Assembly (NCBI GenBank): GCA_964369385.1
Contig: CAYJEY010000028.1
Location: forward strand, 1-20,896
Origin: CALVGQ01 sp964369385
GTDB lineage: Bacteria; Bacillota_I; Bacilli_A; Erysipelotrichales; Erysipelotrichaceae
Reading direction: 5' to 3'
DNA: 20,896 bases
Part shown: positions 1 through 7,558 of the stretch, one piece after another
Position numbering within the stretch: position 1 is the stretch's first letter
Layout: every line of letters starts with the position of its first letter
Position numbers and translations under genes: made by a program
Notes under the pieces: generated by a model
Databases searched by the model: none
What the model was told of the DNA's origin: nothing
The model's input: the letters and a program-made list of their open reading frames with translations, nothing else

Positions 1-407
1 AATATGCTTGAAACTGGGAGAAATATGAATAACTAATATGCCTGGAAAAGTGAGGAACGGTAAATTTTCTTCACTTTATTATATTGAATTCGATGTTATT
101 GACTTTATATATAATTCAGTTTATCACAGCTATTGAATATAAAACGCTCAATTTAGTTATTGGTGTTACTGAAAACACCAGATAGCTGTGTAATAGAAAC
201 ATGATTTATGATATAACTACAAATATTGTTGATCTGATATTGTGGCATATGGTTGATGAGTGATTAAGTTAGATGATATTAAGTCACATCTCCTCAAGTT
301 GATATTGCGATTTGTGAATATCTACAGTAGTCCAATGAATTCTAATTGTACACAACACATGAAGTACAACCAAAACTACTAAATATAAAGTGTTAATTGT
401 CAAATAA
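1..407. other. Gene-free stretch
   Basis: I see no coding sequence with a start and ribosome binding site on either strand here, and no recognisable tRNA or rRNA. The only structure is the set of nested complementary arms at 125-190, listed separately. The stretch lies downstream of the prepilin gene and its terminator, so it may contain the end of a neighbouring unit outside the window or decayed sequence. Confidence 0.6.
125..190. other. Possible three-stem structured element
   Basis: Three sets of complementary arms are arranged like a three-way junction. The outer stem is CACAGCTA (125-132) with TAGCTGTG (183-190). One inner stem is TTGA (133-136) with TCAA (148-151). The other is TGGTGTT (161-167) with AACACCA (174-180) around a six-base loop. 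The 8 and 7 base-pair stems are perfect. I do not recognise a known riboswitch or RNA family: the about 66-base size is like a purine aptamer, but its conserved junction bases are absent. The strand is undecided and the fold could be chance in AT-rich DNA. Confidence 0.25.
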
Positions 408-447
408 AGGACTGTCGCAATTGATTTTTATCATTTGAGACAGTCCT
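408..447 (-). terminator. Terminator of the prepilin-like gene
   Basis: A perfect 9-base inverted repeat, AGGACTGTC (408-416) and GACAGTCCT (439-447), lies just downstream of the prepilin stop. On the minus strand the stem is followed by a short T-rich run (TTTATTTG). The loop of about 22 bases is long for a terminator. The sequence also resembles terminal repeats seen on some insertion sequences, but no transposase or second copy is present in the window. Confidence 0.55.
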
Positions 448-464
448 AATAATTGACATCGTTA

Positions 465-1061
465 TTATTTACTTACGCCTATTTCTGTAATCCACGGATT
501 ATCTGCTTCATATATTGACCAGTTATCCCAATCATTTCCACTCGACCCTTTATTTTTTAAAAATTCAATGGTGCCAGTTGAGACTACAATACGAAAAGCA
601 AAGTCAGTACCATTTCCAGCAGCAGATTGTGCAGGTGGAATACGATAGTTTCCAAGATTTCCAGTAACTGCGTCTTGCCCTAATAATACAGCTATGGATT
701 TTCTTAAATTATCAAGAGGACTGCCATCAACAGTGTTGTTTGGTTCTATCCACACTGAGCCTGTATTTGCTACAAAAACAAGCGGTGTTGTTCCTAAAAG
801 TTCAGGAATTGTATTGTTTGGGTCCGCAGTAGTCCTCCAAGAAACATAAATCGTATAGTTTGAAGGGATGTCGTTTTGAGGGTCAGCAATTGCGACCGTG
901 GTTGCATCCATTAGATTTATTGCCATTTGGAGGTCATTCGATTGACGTGATCTTTCAACATATTGGATGTACTGAGGTGCGAGGACTGTCGCTAAGATTG
1001 CGATTACAGCTATTACAATAATAAGCTCGACTAAAGTAAAACCTTTGTTAGTTTTCTCCAT
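465..1061 (-). CDS. Type IV prepilin-like protein
   Basis: This is a 198-residue class III signal-peptide protein. After a short basic leader it reads GFTLVELIIVIAVIAIL (residues 7-23). Gly7 precedes the expected prepilin peptidase cut, Phe8 would be the N-methylated residue, and Glu12 is the conserved Glu+5. The hydrophobic helix to about residue 28 is followed by a polar globular domain of about 165 residues that I do not recognise; I see no cysteines in it. The family is exported and assembled into type IV pili or pseudopili. No pilus ATPase, platform protein or prepilin peptidase lies in the window, so assembly genes would have to be elsewhere. The ATG at 1061 has an AAAGGTG ribosome site. 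It has its own strong promoter and terminator, so it is a single-gene unit. It could be a pseudopilin rather than a major pilin. Confidence 0.85.
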   Translation of the reverse strand: MEKTNKGFTLVELIIVIAVIAILATVLAPQYIQYVERSRQSNDLQMAINLMDATTVAIADPQNDIPSNYTIYVSWRTTADPNNTIPELLGTTPLVFVANTGSVWIEPNNTVDGSPLDNLRKSIAVLLGQDAVTGNLGNYRIPPAQSAAGNGTDFAFRIVVSTGTIEFLKNKGSSGNDWDNWSIYEADNPWITEIGVSK

Positions 1062-1109
1062 AATTACGCACCTTTCAATATAGAATAATAATTTATTATA
1101 TGTGAGGGA

Positions 1110-1138
1110 AGTATAGTATAGTAAACAAAGAATGTCAA
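1110..1138 (-). promoter_or_regulatory. Sigma-A-type promoter of the prepilin gene
   Basis: Read on the minus strand, a perfect -35 TTGACA (1138-1133) is separated by exactly 17 bases from TATACT (1115-1110), a five-of-six match to the -10 consensus. Transcription would begin near 1103 and give a leader of roughly 40 bases. It is the best promoter match I found in the window. Confidence 0.75.
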
Positions 1139-1636
1139 GGTATTGTAAAATTTAAGCTGTTTTGCAAGCCTGTTCAAACATAGTTGTAATTCAACTAAAA
1201 GTTTGGCAAAAGGGGTCTACTCACTCATCACTTGCGATATATATTTTGTAGTAAAGTACGCAAACAATCAATTGTTAAAGAGAAATCATCTTGATTTTTT
1301 GGCAAACTCATAACTAAATTTACACATACATACACTTCGCAGTTTAAATAATCACAGATCCTCAATTTAAAATAAATTCAGAAACAGAGATTTGGAGTTT
1401 TATCCAATATTTTACGCATATTTTAGCAATTTTATCATTTAAATCTTTTTCTTCACTTAATGGTACTATTTATCTTAGTCTTGTTTTTCTTATAAGATGA
1501 TACAAAAAGAATTTTTCAATATATCAAAAATAGTAAAGCTTCAAAGGTTACAAAGTACTATATGACTGACTATAAGCCTTCGTTTATATCCATGATTTTT
1601 CATGAAGAATTAATAAATCAAAAAATTGAGTTTATA
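1139..1636. other. Gene-free stretch between the prepilin promoter and the surface-protein terminator
   Basis: This AT-rich sequence has no supported gene. A small hairpin (TAGTTG at 1181-1186 with CAACTA at 1192-1197) is the only local fold I noticed. A 13-base sequence, GGCAAACTCATAA (1301-1313), recurs at 5481-5493 on the far side of the surface-protein gene, but a repeat of this length can occur by chance. Confidence 0.5.
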
Positions 1637-1681
1637 AAAAGGCAAAGTCTTGAGCCCAATATTCCCAAAACTTTGCCTTTT
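1637..1681 (-). terminator. Rho-independent terminator of the vWA surface-protein gene
   Basis: A perfect 12-base inverted repeat, AAAAGGCAAAGT (1637-1648) and ACTTTGCCTTTT (1670-1681), lies 28 bases beyond the stop codon. On the minus strand the stem runs into a short T tract. The sequence is symmetrical enough that it could act in both directions. Confidence 0.75.
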
Positions 1682-1708
1682 AAGATTAATTTATTTAATT
1701 TCAGACAC

Positions 1709-4700
1709 TTATCTAAAATCAGTATTCTCTTCACTATTATTATCATCTTCAATTTTATTAGTGATTAGAATAATTGCAACTATCAAGATTGCACATAATA
1801 CAAATACAAGTATAAACCTTAAATCAAGCATAGAGTGGGTAATAATAAATAGCACAATAATTAACAATACATCTATTATTATTGCTGATATTTTTCCTCT
1901 TAGAAGTTTTTCCTTGTCCATTTCTAGTTCTTCTTTATATTCTACGATTTTCTGAGATATAGATATTTCTTCTTCATCATTTATTGGTTCCTTATTTGCA
2001 ATAATAACTATAACAATTGATAAAATTACCGACAGTGCGAATACAATGCTATATTGGTCAAAAATAATCATAGGTTGAGTGAAATCTTGGGTAATTAACA
2101 GTAATATAATTGCCATAATTGCTTCAACTGCTAATACTATAGCTTTTCTTTTTCTTAGCTTTGCAAATCTTGTATCTTCAATTTCATTATATTCTTGATC
2201 AAACTGATCCCAATTTTCTTCTTTTTTGTCAGTTTTCTTTCTGTTTTTTAGAAAAGAAATATATATTACGGTAAATGCAACAAATATTGTCGACATTAAA
2301 TCAAACAAGCTCCATGCTGCACCATGGTTACCAACATATACAAAGGGTGTTGAAGATAAAGGCACGCCACCCTCGACTATTATTACAGATTCATAAATGT
2401 CACCATAAACATCTATTACACTAATAACGTGTTCACCGTCTGGAAGTGTTGCAATAAAGTCTGGATTGATAGTTATTGTTCCATCGTCTCCTATCGAGTA
2501 ATCGTTTTCTGTAAGTTCTACCTTTCCTGCTTCGATTCCACCGTCATTTATTCCGCTATTTTCCGATGGAAGAAGGATAGTGCTAGATTCTGGGGTAGGT
2601 TCGTTAGATGAGGAAAGACTAGTCTCAACACTAGATGATGGCATTGTGGTCGATATTGGAGGCAATGTTGTTTCAGTAGTTGGAGTAGGGAGAGGGGGAG
2701 TTTGAACATTAGATGATGATGTTGTGGGCGATATAGGAGGTAATGCTGTTTCAGTAGTTGGAGCAGGGGTAGTGTGCACTAATTCTAATGAATGAAGAAA
2801 TGGGTATCCATCTTCATCAAGTGTGTCGGGATTATTAGAAATTCCAAGTTGAGAAACACTAATAATAGTTTTATCATACTCATTTGTAACTTCCACTTGA
2901 TAATTAAAAGTTAAGGTTTCATCTGCTTTTAATGTAGGTATATCAAATCTTATTTCATTACTATCTGTATCATAGTTGCCTTGTATAAATCTAGAACCAC
3001 CTAAACCTGATATCGTGGCAACTGTGTGCGAAACATATGTAGTGTTCTCAGGTATTTCTTGCACGACTAAAACATTTTCGGCATCTACAGGACTGTCTGT
3101 GGTTATAGATTTGTTTGTAACTGTTATCATGTAGTCAATTGTACTGTTATTCGCAACTTCAGATCCACTTACCGGTGTTGAAACATTTTCAATTCTAAGC
3201 TGGCTATTACCATTTATATTAGCAACACCTTGTTTATCCATAAGAAGTGTTCTGTTAAAACCATTTTCATCAATAAAATCGATAGTGCTAGCTGTCAGCA
3301 CTTCTGCACTTTGAGTATTTCCTTTTGCGATATGTGTCCAATCAATTTTAGATTCATCAAGCTTTTCATAGAAGCTCAAGCGTGCATTAACTACATTAGA
3401 GTACGTAATTTCCCACGTTAAAGTTTTGTGAGCCTCGTCATAAAGAATTTTTCCAATTTCTACACCGTTTGTATCTTTAAAAACTTGCTCTAATCCGGGA
3501 GTTGGCATATCACTTATTGTAATAGTCTTCGGTTCAGAGATTACTGCGCCTTCGATTGGGTCTTCCGACGTGGTAGCGTAAGTTAGTTCAATTGGGTGAT
3601 TTTCATCAACACGAAGCTTAAATAGCGGGTCAATATCTGCAGTTAAATAAGAAGCAGAATTGACTAATTTTTCAATTTGATTACGAATATCAATGAGTTC
3701 AGTAAGTGTACTACCGTTAGCACTTAGATATTTGTCATCTTCAGAAGTTGATAAGGGATTTATAGTTGCAATAGCCGCTGACCATTCTTTATAAATTTCT
3801 TCGGAAAGATCAATGCCAGCAAAATATACAATTGAATCTGTATTAGATACAAAATCATTCATATAAATTTTTCTAAAACTTGAAGCATCTGTGTAACCCT
3901 CTGGATCGCTTGGTGCACCATCTGAAACAAAGATTACAAGATTTTTTGCATCACGAGTTGATATACTCGAACTTGCGCTATCAGCTTCCTCTTTGAAAAA
4001 ATTAGCTGCTTTTTCAAATCCTTCATAATAGTTTGTGAGAAAAAATCCTTGCGTTCTTGTAAAGGTGTCATCAAAATAACTAGTTTCAAGTCCTCGATTT
4101 CCTGCCACATAATAATCGCGTTCATTAATACCATTCGCGCTATCCAGCGATCCTTTAGTATCAACTAAACCTGCAAACTGAACATATCCCATTTTGTTTT
4201 GTTCTTCAGTGGGAAGGTAAGCATTATTGGCTACAATGATATTAGACAAATCTTTAAATAAAATCTTTGAAAGTAACATTCTGTCGTAAGCTCTACCATA
4301 AAATTGCATTTCGCTTATATACACTTCAGAATCAAAATTATTATATGAACCTTTACTGGAGTAGAAATTTTCTCTTGTAAATAATTCTGGAGAATAAAAC
4401 TGCCAGTCTGCTTCTTTTTCTATAGAAGGGGTATATTGTTTAAAAGGAAAATCTTCTGTATTAGTATCGGTACCACTCGGGAAGGTACAGTCCAGAGGCC
4501 CAAGAGCTTCCGTTGATATGAAGATAGGTGTTGATGAGTTAATTGTAGCAACTTTAACCGATATGATTTTTTTGTAGTCATTAACACCTTCAGGTGCTTC
4601 AATAACAATGTCCCCAGTTGATGTAGAAATATACATATTTAAGAGTCCTGGCAAAACCAAATCATTTTCTTCAATTCCATATGCAGCATAATTTGAAGTA

Positions 4701-5323
4701 ATGGTAATATTCTCACTTAAATACCAAGCTCCGGTAGCACCCGATAATTGAGGGTTATGATAATAGTCATAGACATATGTACTTGCCTCACCCTCAAGCG
4801 TAAGTGTAACTTTGGTTTTATAATAATGGTCTGGATTCATATCCGGAGCAGGTGCAGTTATGGATCCTGTCTGCGTATACATATTAAGAGAACCCGACTG
4901 ATCCATTACAAACATAACGTTAAGTGGTTGAGCTAAAACTTTTCCTGCAAAGTCGACTTGAACATTTAAAGTATGTTCTGTTTGGTCATTTTTGTTATCC
5001 TCATCAAACGATACCTGAGTACTCGATGCTCCGGTTTTGGTATCATTAAGTTGAGCATTTAAATTAATCATAGAATTTTCAAAGGTTTCAAGTGAATGAC
5101 CAGGTTCAATAGTTATATTCAGTCCTGCAACATTTAAATAACCATTATATAAAAGATCTCCATTTGCATCGTATTGCTCATCGGTAACATATTCATATAC
5201 TTTGTGTGATGTAACACTCTCAGTAGCACTTTCAGAAATTGCGCCTGCAAGCATTGAAAAATTTGATAGAAAAATGGATGTTGATATTATAATAGCTGAT
5301 TTTTGGAAAAACTTATTCTTCAT
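1709..5323 (-). CDS. Secreted vWA-domain surface protein with five C-terminal membrane segments
   Basis: This is a 1204-residue exported adhesin-like protein. Residues 1-28 are a signal peptide ending in AGA. A vWA metal-binding motif D141-x-S143-x-S145 lies in MFVMDQSGS and a later VIFVSDGAPS strand at about 463-472. Between them about 190 residues (146-340) separate the metal-binding loop from the next helix, which looks like a domain inserted in the vWA fold. A DUF11-like or fimbrial-type beta domain spans roughly 715-815. A Pro/Thr/Ser linker with a duplicated unit (855-925), a small Ig-like domain (935-985) and five predicted membrane helices (about 1006-1024, 1061-1077, 1088-1109, 1145-1162, 1167-1188) follow. 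There is no LPXTG motif, so the protein is probably held by the membrane helices, with a charged loop inside the cell. The ATG at 5323 has a GGGAG ribosome site. The domain calls are inferred from motifs. Confidence 0.85.
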   Translation of the reverse strand: MKNKFFQKSAIIISTSIFLSNFSMLAGAISESATESVTSHKVYEYVTDEQYDANGDLLYNGYLNVAGLNITIEPGHSLETFENSMINLNAQLNDTKTGASSTQVSFDEDNKNDQTEHTLNVQVDFAGKVLAQPLNVMFVMDQSGSLNMYTQTGSITAPAPDMNPDHYYKTKVTLTLEGEASTYVYDYYHNPQLSGATGAWYLSENITITSNYAAYGIEENDLVLPGLLNMYISTSTGDIVIEAPEGVNDYKKIISVKVATINSSTPIFISTEALGPLDCTFPSGTDTNTEDFPFKQYTPSIEKEADWQFYSPELFTRENFYSSKGSYNNFDSEVYISEMQFYGRAYDRMLLSKILFKDLSNIIVANNAYLPTEEQNKMGYVQFAGLVDTKGSLDSANGINERDYYVAGNRGLETSYFDDTFTRTQGFFLTNYYEGFEKAANFFKEEADSASSSISTRDAKNLVIFVSDGAPSDPEGYTDASSFRKIYMNDFVSNTDSIVYFAGIDLSEEIYKEWSAAIATINPLSTSEDDKYLSANGSTLTELIDIRNQIEKLVNSASYLTADIDPLFKLRVDENHPIELTYATTSEDPIEGAVISEPKTITISDMPTPGLEQVFKDTNGVEIGKILYDEAHKTLTWEITYSNVVNARLSFYEKLDESKIDWTHIAKGNTQSAEVLTASTIDFIDENGFNRTLLMDKQGVANINGNSQLRIENVSTPVSGSEVANNSTIDYMITVTNKSITTDSPVDAENVLVVQEIPENTTYVSHTVATISGLGGSRFIQGNYDTDSNEIRFDIPTLKADETLTFNYQVEVTNEYDKTIISVSQLGISNNPDTLDEDGYPFLHSLELVHTTPAPTTETALPPISPTTSSSNVQTPPLPTPTTETTLPPISTTMPSSSVETSLSSSNEPTPESSTILLPSENSGINDGGIEAGKVELTENDYSIGDDGTITINPDFIATLPDGEHVISVIDVYGDIYESVIIVEGGVPLSSTPFVYVGNHGAAWSLFDLMSTIFVAFTVIYISFLKNRKKTDKKEENWDQFDQEYNEIEDTRFAKLRKRKAIVLAVEAIMAIILLLITQDFTQPMIIFDQYSIVFALSVILSIVIVIIANKEPINDEEEISISQKIVEYKEELEMDKEKLLRGKISAIIIDVLLIIVLFIITHSMLDLRFILVFVLCAILIVAIILITNKIEDDNNSEENTDFR
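2621..2761 (-). repeat. Duplicated 78-base unit encoding the Pro/Thr/Ser linker
   Basis: Two imperfect copies of a 26-residue unit begin with PTTETALPPIS (residues 855-865) and PTTETTLPPIS (881-891). Each continues into a Ser-rich run ending in V(Q/E)T. The DNA copies are clearly related. Such units can vary in number by slippage and would change how far the ectodomain stands off the membrane. Confidence 0.7.
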
Positions 5324-5625
5324 ATTGAGCTCCCTTTGTATAATTTTTTTATGTCATTCAAATACTATATTGATATTACGATGTTGTCAACAAGTTGTAG
5401 AGAAAATGCGCTTCCGAATCTATAATAACTACATAAAAACCTTAATAGATTAATATGAATTAAAATATAGATATTAAAAAGGCAAACTCATAAAATATAA
5501 CTGATCGATTGATTTTATATGTGAAATTTTGAAATTTATGTTAACACATTTATAATTGCCTCACATTTATTTCTCACAATAAAAATAAAGCATCGACTAC
5601 AAAGATAGTATGCCGTTAAGAGAGT
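5324..5625. other. Gene-free stretch upstream of the surface-protein gene
   Basis: Apart from the surface-protein promoter and ribosome site at the left end and the acetyltransferase terminator just to the right, I see no supported gene, RNA or repeat array here. The sequence is very AT-rich. It contains the second copy of the 13-base sequence found at 1301-1313. Confidence 0.5.
5362..5390 (-). promoter_or_regulatory. Probable promoter of the vWA surface-protein gene
   Basis: On the minus strand a perfect TTGACA (5390-5385) is followed after 17 bases by TAGTAT (5367-5362), a four-of-six -10 match. A better -10, TATAGT (5369-5364), is present at a short 15-base spacing. The leader would be about 35 bases. 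Confidence 0.5.
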
Positions 5626-5673
5626 AAAAAAAAAAGATAACCCTCAACATATATGCTTAAGAGCTATCTTTTT
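5626..5673 (-). terminator. Terminator of the AAC(3)-family gene
   Basis: On the minus strand a stem built from AAGATAGCTC and GAGGGTTATCTT (5669 down to 5634, with a small bulge) is followed by a run of ten T (5635-5626). The stem is AT-rich but the T run is long. It lies about 40 bases beyond the stop codon. Confidence 0.65.
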
Positions 5674-5714
5674 AAGTAGTAATCTTCATGTATAAATCTA
5701 AATGAACAACTTTT

Positions 5715-6485
5715 TTAATTTTCTGTAAGTGTATACATTTCAATGCGATGATCGACAAAAAAGAAGGTATCATTCTTTAATTTATTTACAACATAAGGAA
5801 GGGCAAGTTGGTGATTAATTAAATGACCTGTTCCATTTAATAGTTTACCAGATTTTAGTACTGTTGAAGGTAAAATATCTTCAATCCTTTGATACATTTG
5901 CTCAATTGTTCTAAAATTATGACGTTGATAGTTAATTTCAATTAGTTCACCGGCATAGTTTACCATCGTGTATTCACTATGGAATGTTCTTAAACAATAT
6001 GGAACTTGTGCAATTTCTTCAGCTCCATGAACAAAAGTAGATGGTTTTAATCCACATCCTAACATTAATATTTTTCCTGAAAAATCTTTTAATCGAGAAA
6101 TAGGCGAGTTAGGGCCTACAGGAGTAGAGTCATGGTGATGATTTGATGTTAGTGATTCTGCATTTTTACCAATAGCACACACAGAGTGAGTAGGATGCAC
6201 ACTGCGTATAACATCGAAGTGAGTACGAAAATACTCAGGAATAACACCAATGCAAGATGGTGTTTCATTAACATCAAAATGGGAATTTTCATCAGTTACA
6301 TTAATATAACTAAATGAAGGCATTAGTAGTGTTCCATTGTTTCCAAGTGCACATATAAGTGTATCAATGATATCTTTTGGTGTGATCTTATATTGCAACC
6401 CTTTTAAGGAACAATGAGTAAAGACAGTATCACCTTCTTGAATACCAAGATTCTTCAAATCATTTAATAAAATGTCATTAATCAT
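5715..6485 (-). CDS. AAC(3)-family N-acetyltransferase
   Basis: This 256-residue cytoplasmic enzyme belongs to the antibiotic N-acetyltransferase (AAC(3)/YokD-like) family, which moves an acetyl group from acetyl-CoA to an amine. The family signature is visible throughout: THCSLKGL (23-30), RSVHPTHSVCAIG (94-106), HHHDSTP (116-122), GPNSP (124-128), GKILMLGCG (137-145) and STFVHGAEE (149-157). The length is normal for the family (about 260-280). Members include true aminoglycoside 3-N-acetyltransferases and many chromosomal proteins of unknown substrate. The single-gene chromosomal setting next to spo0A argues for a housekeeping or unknown substrate; the sequence alone does not show resistance. 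The ATG at 6485 has a GGAGG site nine bases upstream. Confidence 0.9.
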   Translation of the reverse strand: MINDILLNDLKNLGIQEGDTVFTHCSLKGLQYKITPKDIIDTLICALGNNGTLLMPSFSYINVTDENSHFDVNETPSCIGVIPEYFRTHFDVIRSVHPTHSVCAIGKNAESLTSNHHHDSTPVGPNSPISRLKDFSGKILMLGCGLKPSTFVHGAEEIAQVPYCLRTFHSEYTMVNYAGELIEINYQRHNFRTIEQMYQRIEDILPSTVLKSGKLLNGTGHLINHQLALPYVVNKLKNDTFFFVDHRIEMYTLTEN

Positions 6486-6522
6486 ATAATTTTTCCTCCA
6501 TTTATCACTTAAACTTACATAA

Positions 6523-6551
6523 ATAATATCAATTTAGTGCTAAGGAAGCAA
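6523..6551 (-). promoter_or_regulatory. Probable promoter of the AAC(3)-family gene
   Basis: On the minus strand TTGCTT (6551-6546) and TATTAT (6528-6523) are 17 bases apart. The -10 is preceded by TGA, giving an extended -10 (TG-N-TATTAT), which would compensate for the weak -35. It lies in the 175-base divergent region shared with spo0A. Confidence 0.45.
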
Positions 6552-6593
6552 TAATATTTCAAATTTCTCCACGATTAGAAATTGTTTGTGGCT

Positions 6594-6610
6594 TTCGACG
6601 AGTTTCGACA
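6594..6610 (-). promoter_or_regulatory. Tandem Spo0A boxes upstream of spo0A
   Basis: On the minus strand TGTCGAA (6610-6604) and CGTCGAA (6600-6594) lie in the same orientation with starts exactly 10 bases apart. The Bacillus Spo0A box consensus is TGTCGAA, and tandem boxes at one helical turn are typical of strong Spo0A targets. They sit about 50 bases upstream of the spo0A start. A weak candidate promoter, TCGACA (6605-6610) with TTTAAT (6630-6635) at a long 19-base spacing, would overlap the proximal box. Autoregulation of spo0A is the natural reading; control of the divergent acetyltransferase is also possible. Confidence 0.6.
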
Positions 6611-6660
6611 TAAAAGCGTGTCCTACTCATTTAATATGTATGAGTGTTGGGAGGCAAAAC

Positions 6661-7494
6661 ATGAAAAAAATACGCATAGCAGTTGTCGATGACAATCAAA
6701 GTTTTTTAAATGAAATGCAAAACGAGATTCGTAAAAGTAACTATTTTGAATTAATTGGATTATTTGAAGATGGCGAAGATTTTTTAACAAGTGCTAATAA
6801 AGACTATGATATGGTCTTACTTGATTGTATTATGCCTAAAATAGATGGTGTCGAAGTACTAAAATCTTATAAATCACATGGTATTTCTATTAAGAAAATA
6901 CTCTGTACATCAAACTTTGCTAATGATACTCTAATGAGAGAGTTACAACATTATCAAGTTGATTACTTTATGTTAAAACCATTGAGCTGCAAACAGTGTT
7001 TGCAACGATGCTTACAAATTATGAAAGACACTCACTCGCAATGGATTGAAACTCCAGATGATATGATGGGTAATCAAACACCAGCAGTATCCAATGAAAT
7101 ATTACAAAAAATTCAATTAGAGAAAGAAATTACTGAACTTCTACATGAGATAGGTATTCCTGCTCATATCAAAGGATATATGTATTTGCGTACTGCTATT
7201 TATGAAACTTACATAAACATGGAATTTTTAGGGCAAATCACAAAGGTTCTTTATCCCGAAATAGCAAGAAAATACAAAACAACATCATCACGTGTTGAAC
7301 GAGCGATAAGACATGCAATTGAAGTTGCATGGAATCGTGGTAATATTGATGCAATTGAAGATATCTTTGCCTATACAATAAGCGCAAGTAAGGCAAAACC
7401 TACAAATTCTGAGTTTATCGCAATGATATCAGATAAGTTAAGACTTGAGCATCGCCTTAAATATAAACAAAGTCAGTTATATAAAGTAAGATAA
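6661..7494 (+). CDS. spo0A: Sporulation master regulator Spo0A
   Basis: This is a 277-residue response regulator and DNA-binding protein that starts endospore formation when phosphorylated. The receiver domain (1-122) has the acidic pair D10/D11, the phospho-acceptor D55 in LLDCIMP, T83/S84 and K106. After a linker (about 123-150), the Spo0A-specific effector domain (about 155-268) contains near-invariant stretches such as GIPAHIKGYMYLRTAI, SRVERAIRHAIEVAW and KAKPTNSEFIAMI. The frame is open further upstream, but the ATG at 6661 has a strong GGGAGG site and starts exactly at the receiver domain. spoIVB, the usual upstream neighbour in Bacillus and Clostridium, is absent and replaced by a divergent acetyltransferase. 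Tandem Spo0A boxes upstream suggest autoregulation. A terminator follows directly. Confidence 0.97.
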   Translation: MKKIRIAVVDDNQSFLNEMQNEIRKSNYFELIGLFEDGEDFLTSANKDYDMVLLDCIMPKIDGVEVLKSYKSHGISIKKILCTSNFANDTLMRELQHYQVDYFMLKPLSCKQCLQRCLQIMKDTHSQWIETPDDMMGNQTPAVSNEILQKIQLEKEITELLHEIGIPAHIKGYMYLRTAIYETYINMEFLGQITKVLYPEIARKYKTTSSRVERAIRHAIEVAWNRGNIDAIEDIFAYTISASKAKPTNSEFIAMISDKLRLEHRLKYKQSQLYKVR

Positions 7495-7521
7495 ACCTTT
7501 GAATAAGCAAAGGTTTTTTTT
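7493..7521 (+). terminator. Terminator of spo0A
   Basis: AAACCTTTG (7493-7501), a six-base loop and CAAAGGTTT (7508-7516) form a perfect stem that runs into eight T (7514-7521). It begins inside the spo0A stop codon region. Confidence 0.9.
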
Positions 7522-7535
7522 GTAAGTTTTTATTG

Positions 7536-7541
7536 TATAAT
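7536..7541 (+). promoter_or_regulatory. Candidate -10 box for the dinB operon
   Basis: A perfect TATAAT sits 17 bases upstream of the dinB start codon, so the leader would be very short. No good -35 is present; the position would fall in the T run of the spo0A terminator. Some promoter is needed here because the terminator separates dinB from spo0A. Confidence 0.35.
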
Positions 7542-7558
7542 GATACAAGGAGGACTAT

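Noticed and set aside
1562..1955. Two plus-strand open frames over the end of the surface-protein gene
   Set aside because: They lie antisense to the membrane-helix coding region or in its terminator, and have no good ribosome site or recognisable protein features.
2429..5453. Other short frames, in both directions, inside the vWA surface-protein gene
   Set aside because: They overlap a long, well supported coding sequence in other frames and show no start signals or family motifs of their own.
1301..5493. The 13-base direct repeat GGCAAACTCATAA at 1301-1313 and 5481-5493 flanking the vWA surface-protein unit
   Set aside because: It brackets the gene neatly, but a few 13-base repeats are expected by chance in about 21 kb of AT-rich DNA, and no recombinase or matching element end supports mobility.
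5715..6485. Calling the AAC(3)-family gene an antibiotic resistance gene
   Set aside because: The family includes many chromosomal proteins with unknown substrates; motifs alone do not show aminoglycoside modification, and the gene is not in a mobile or resistance context.
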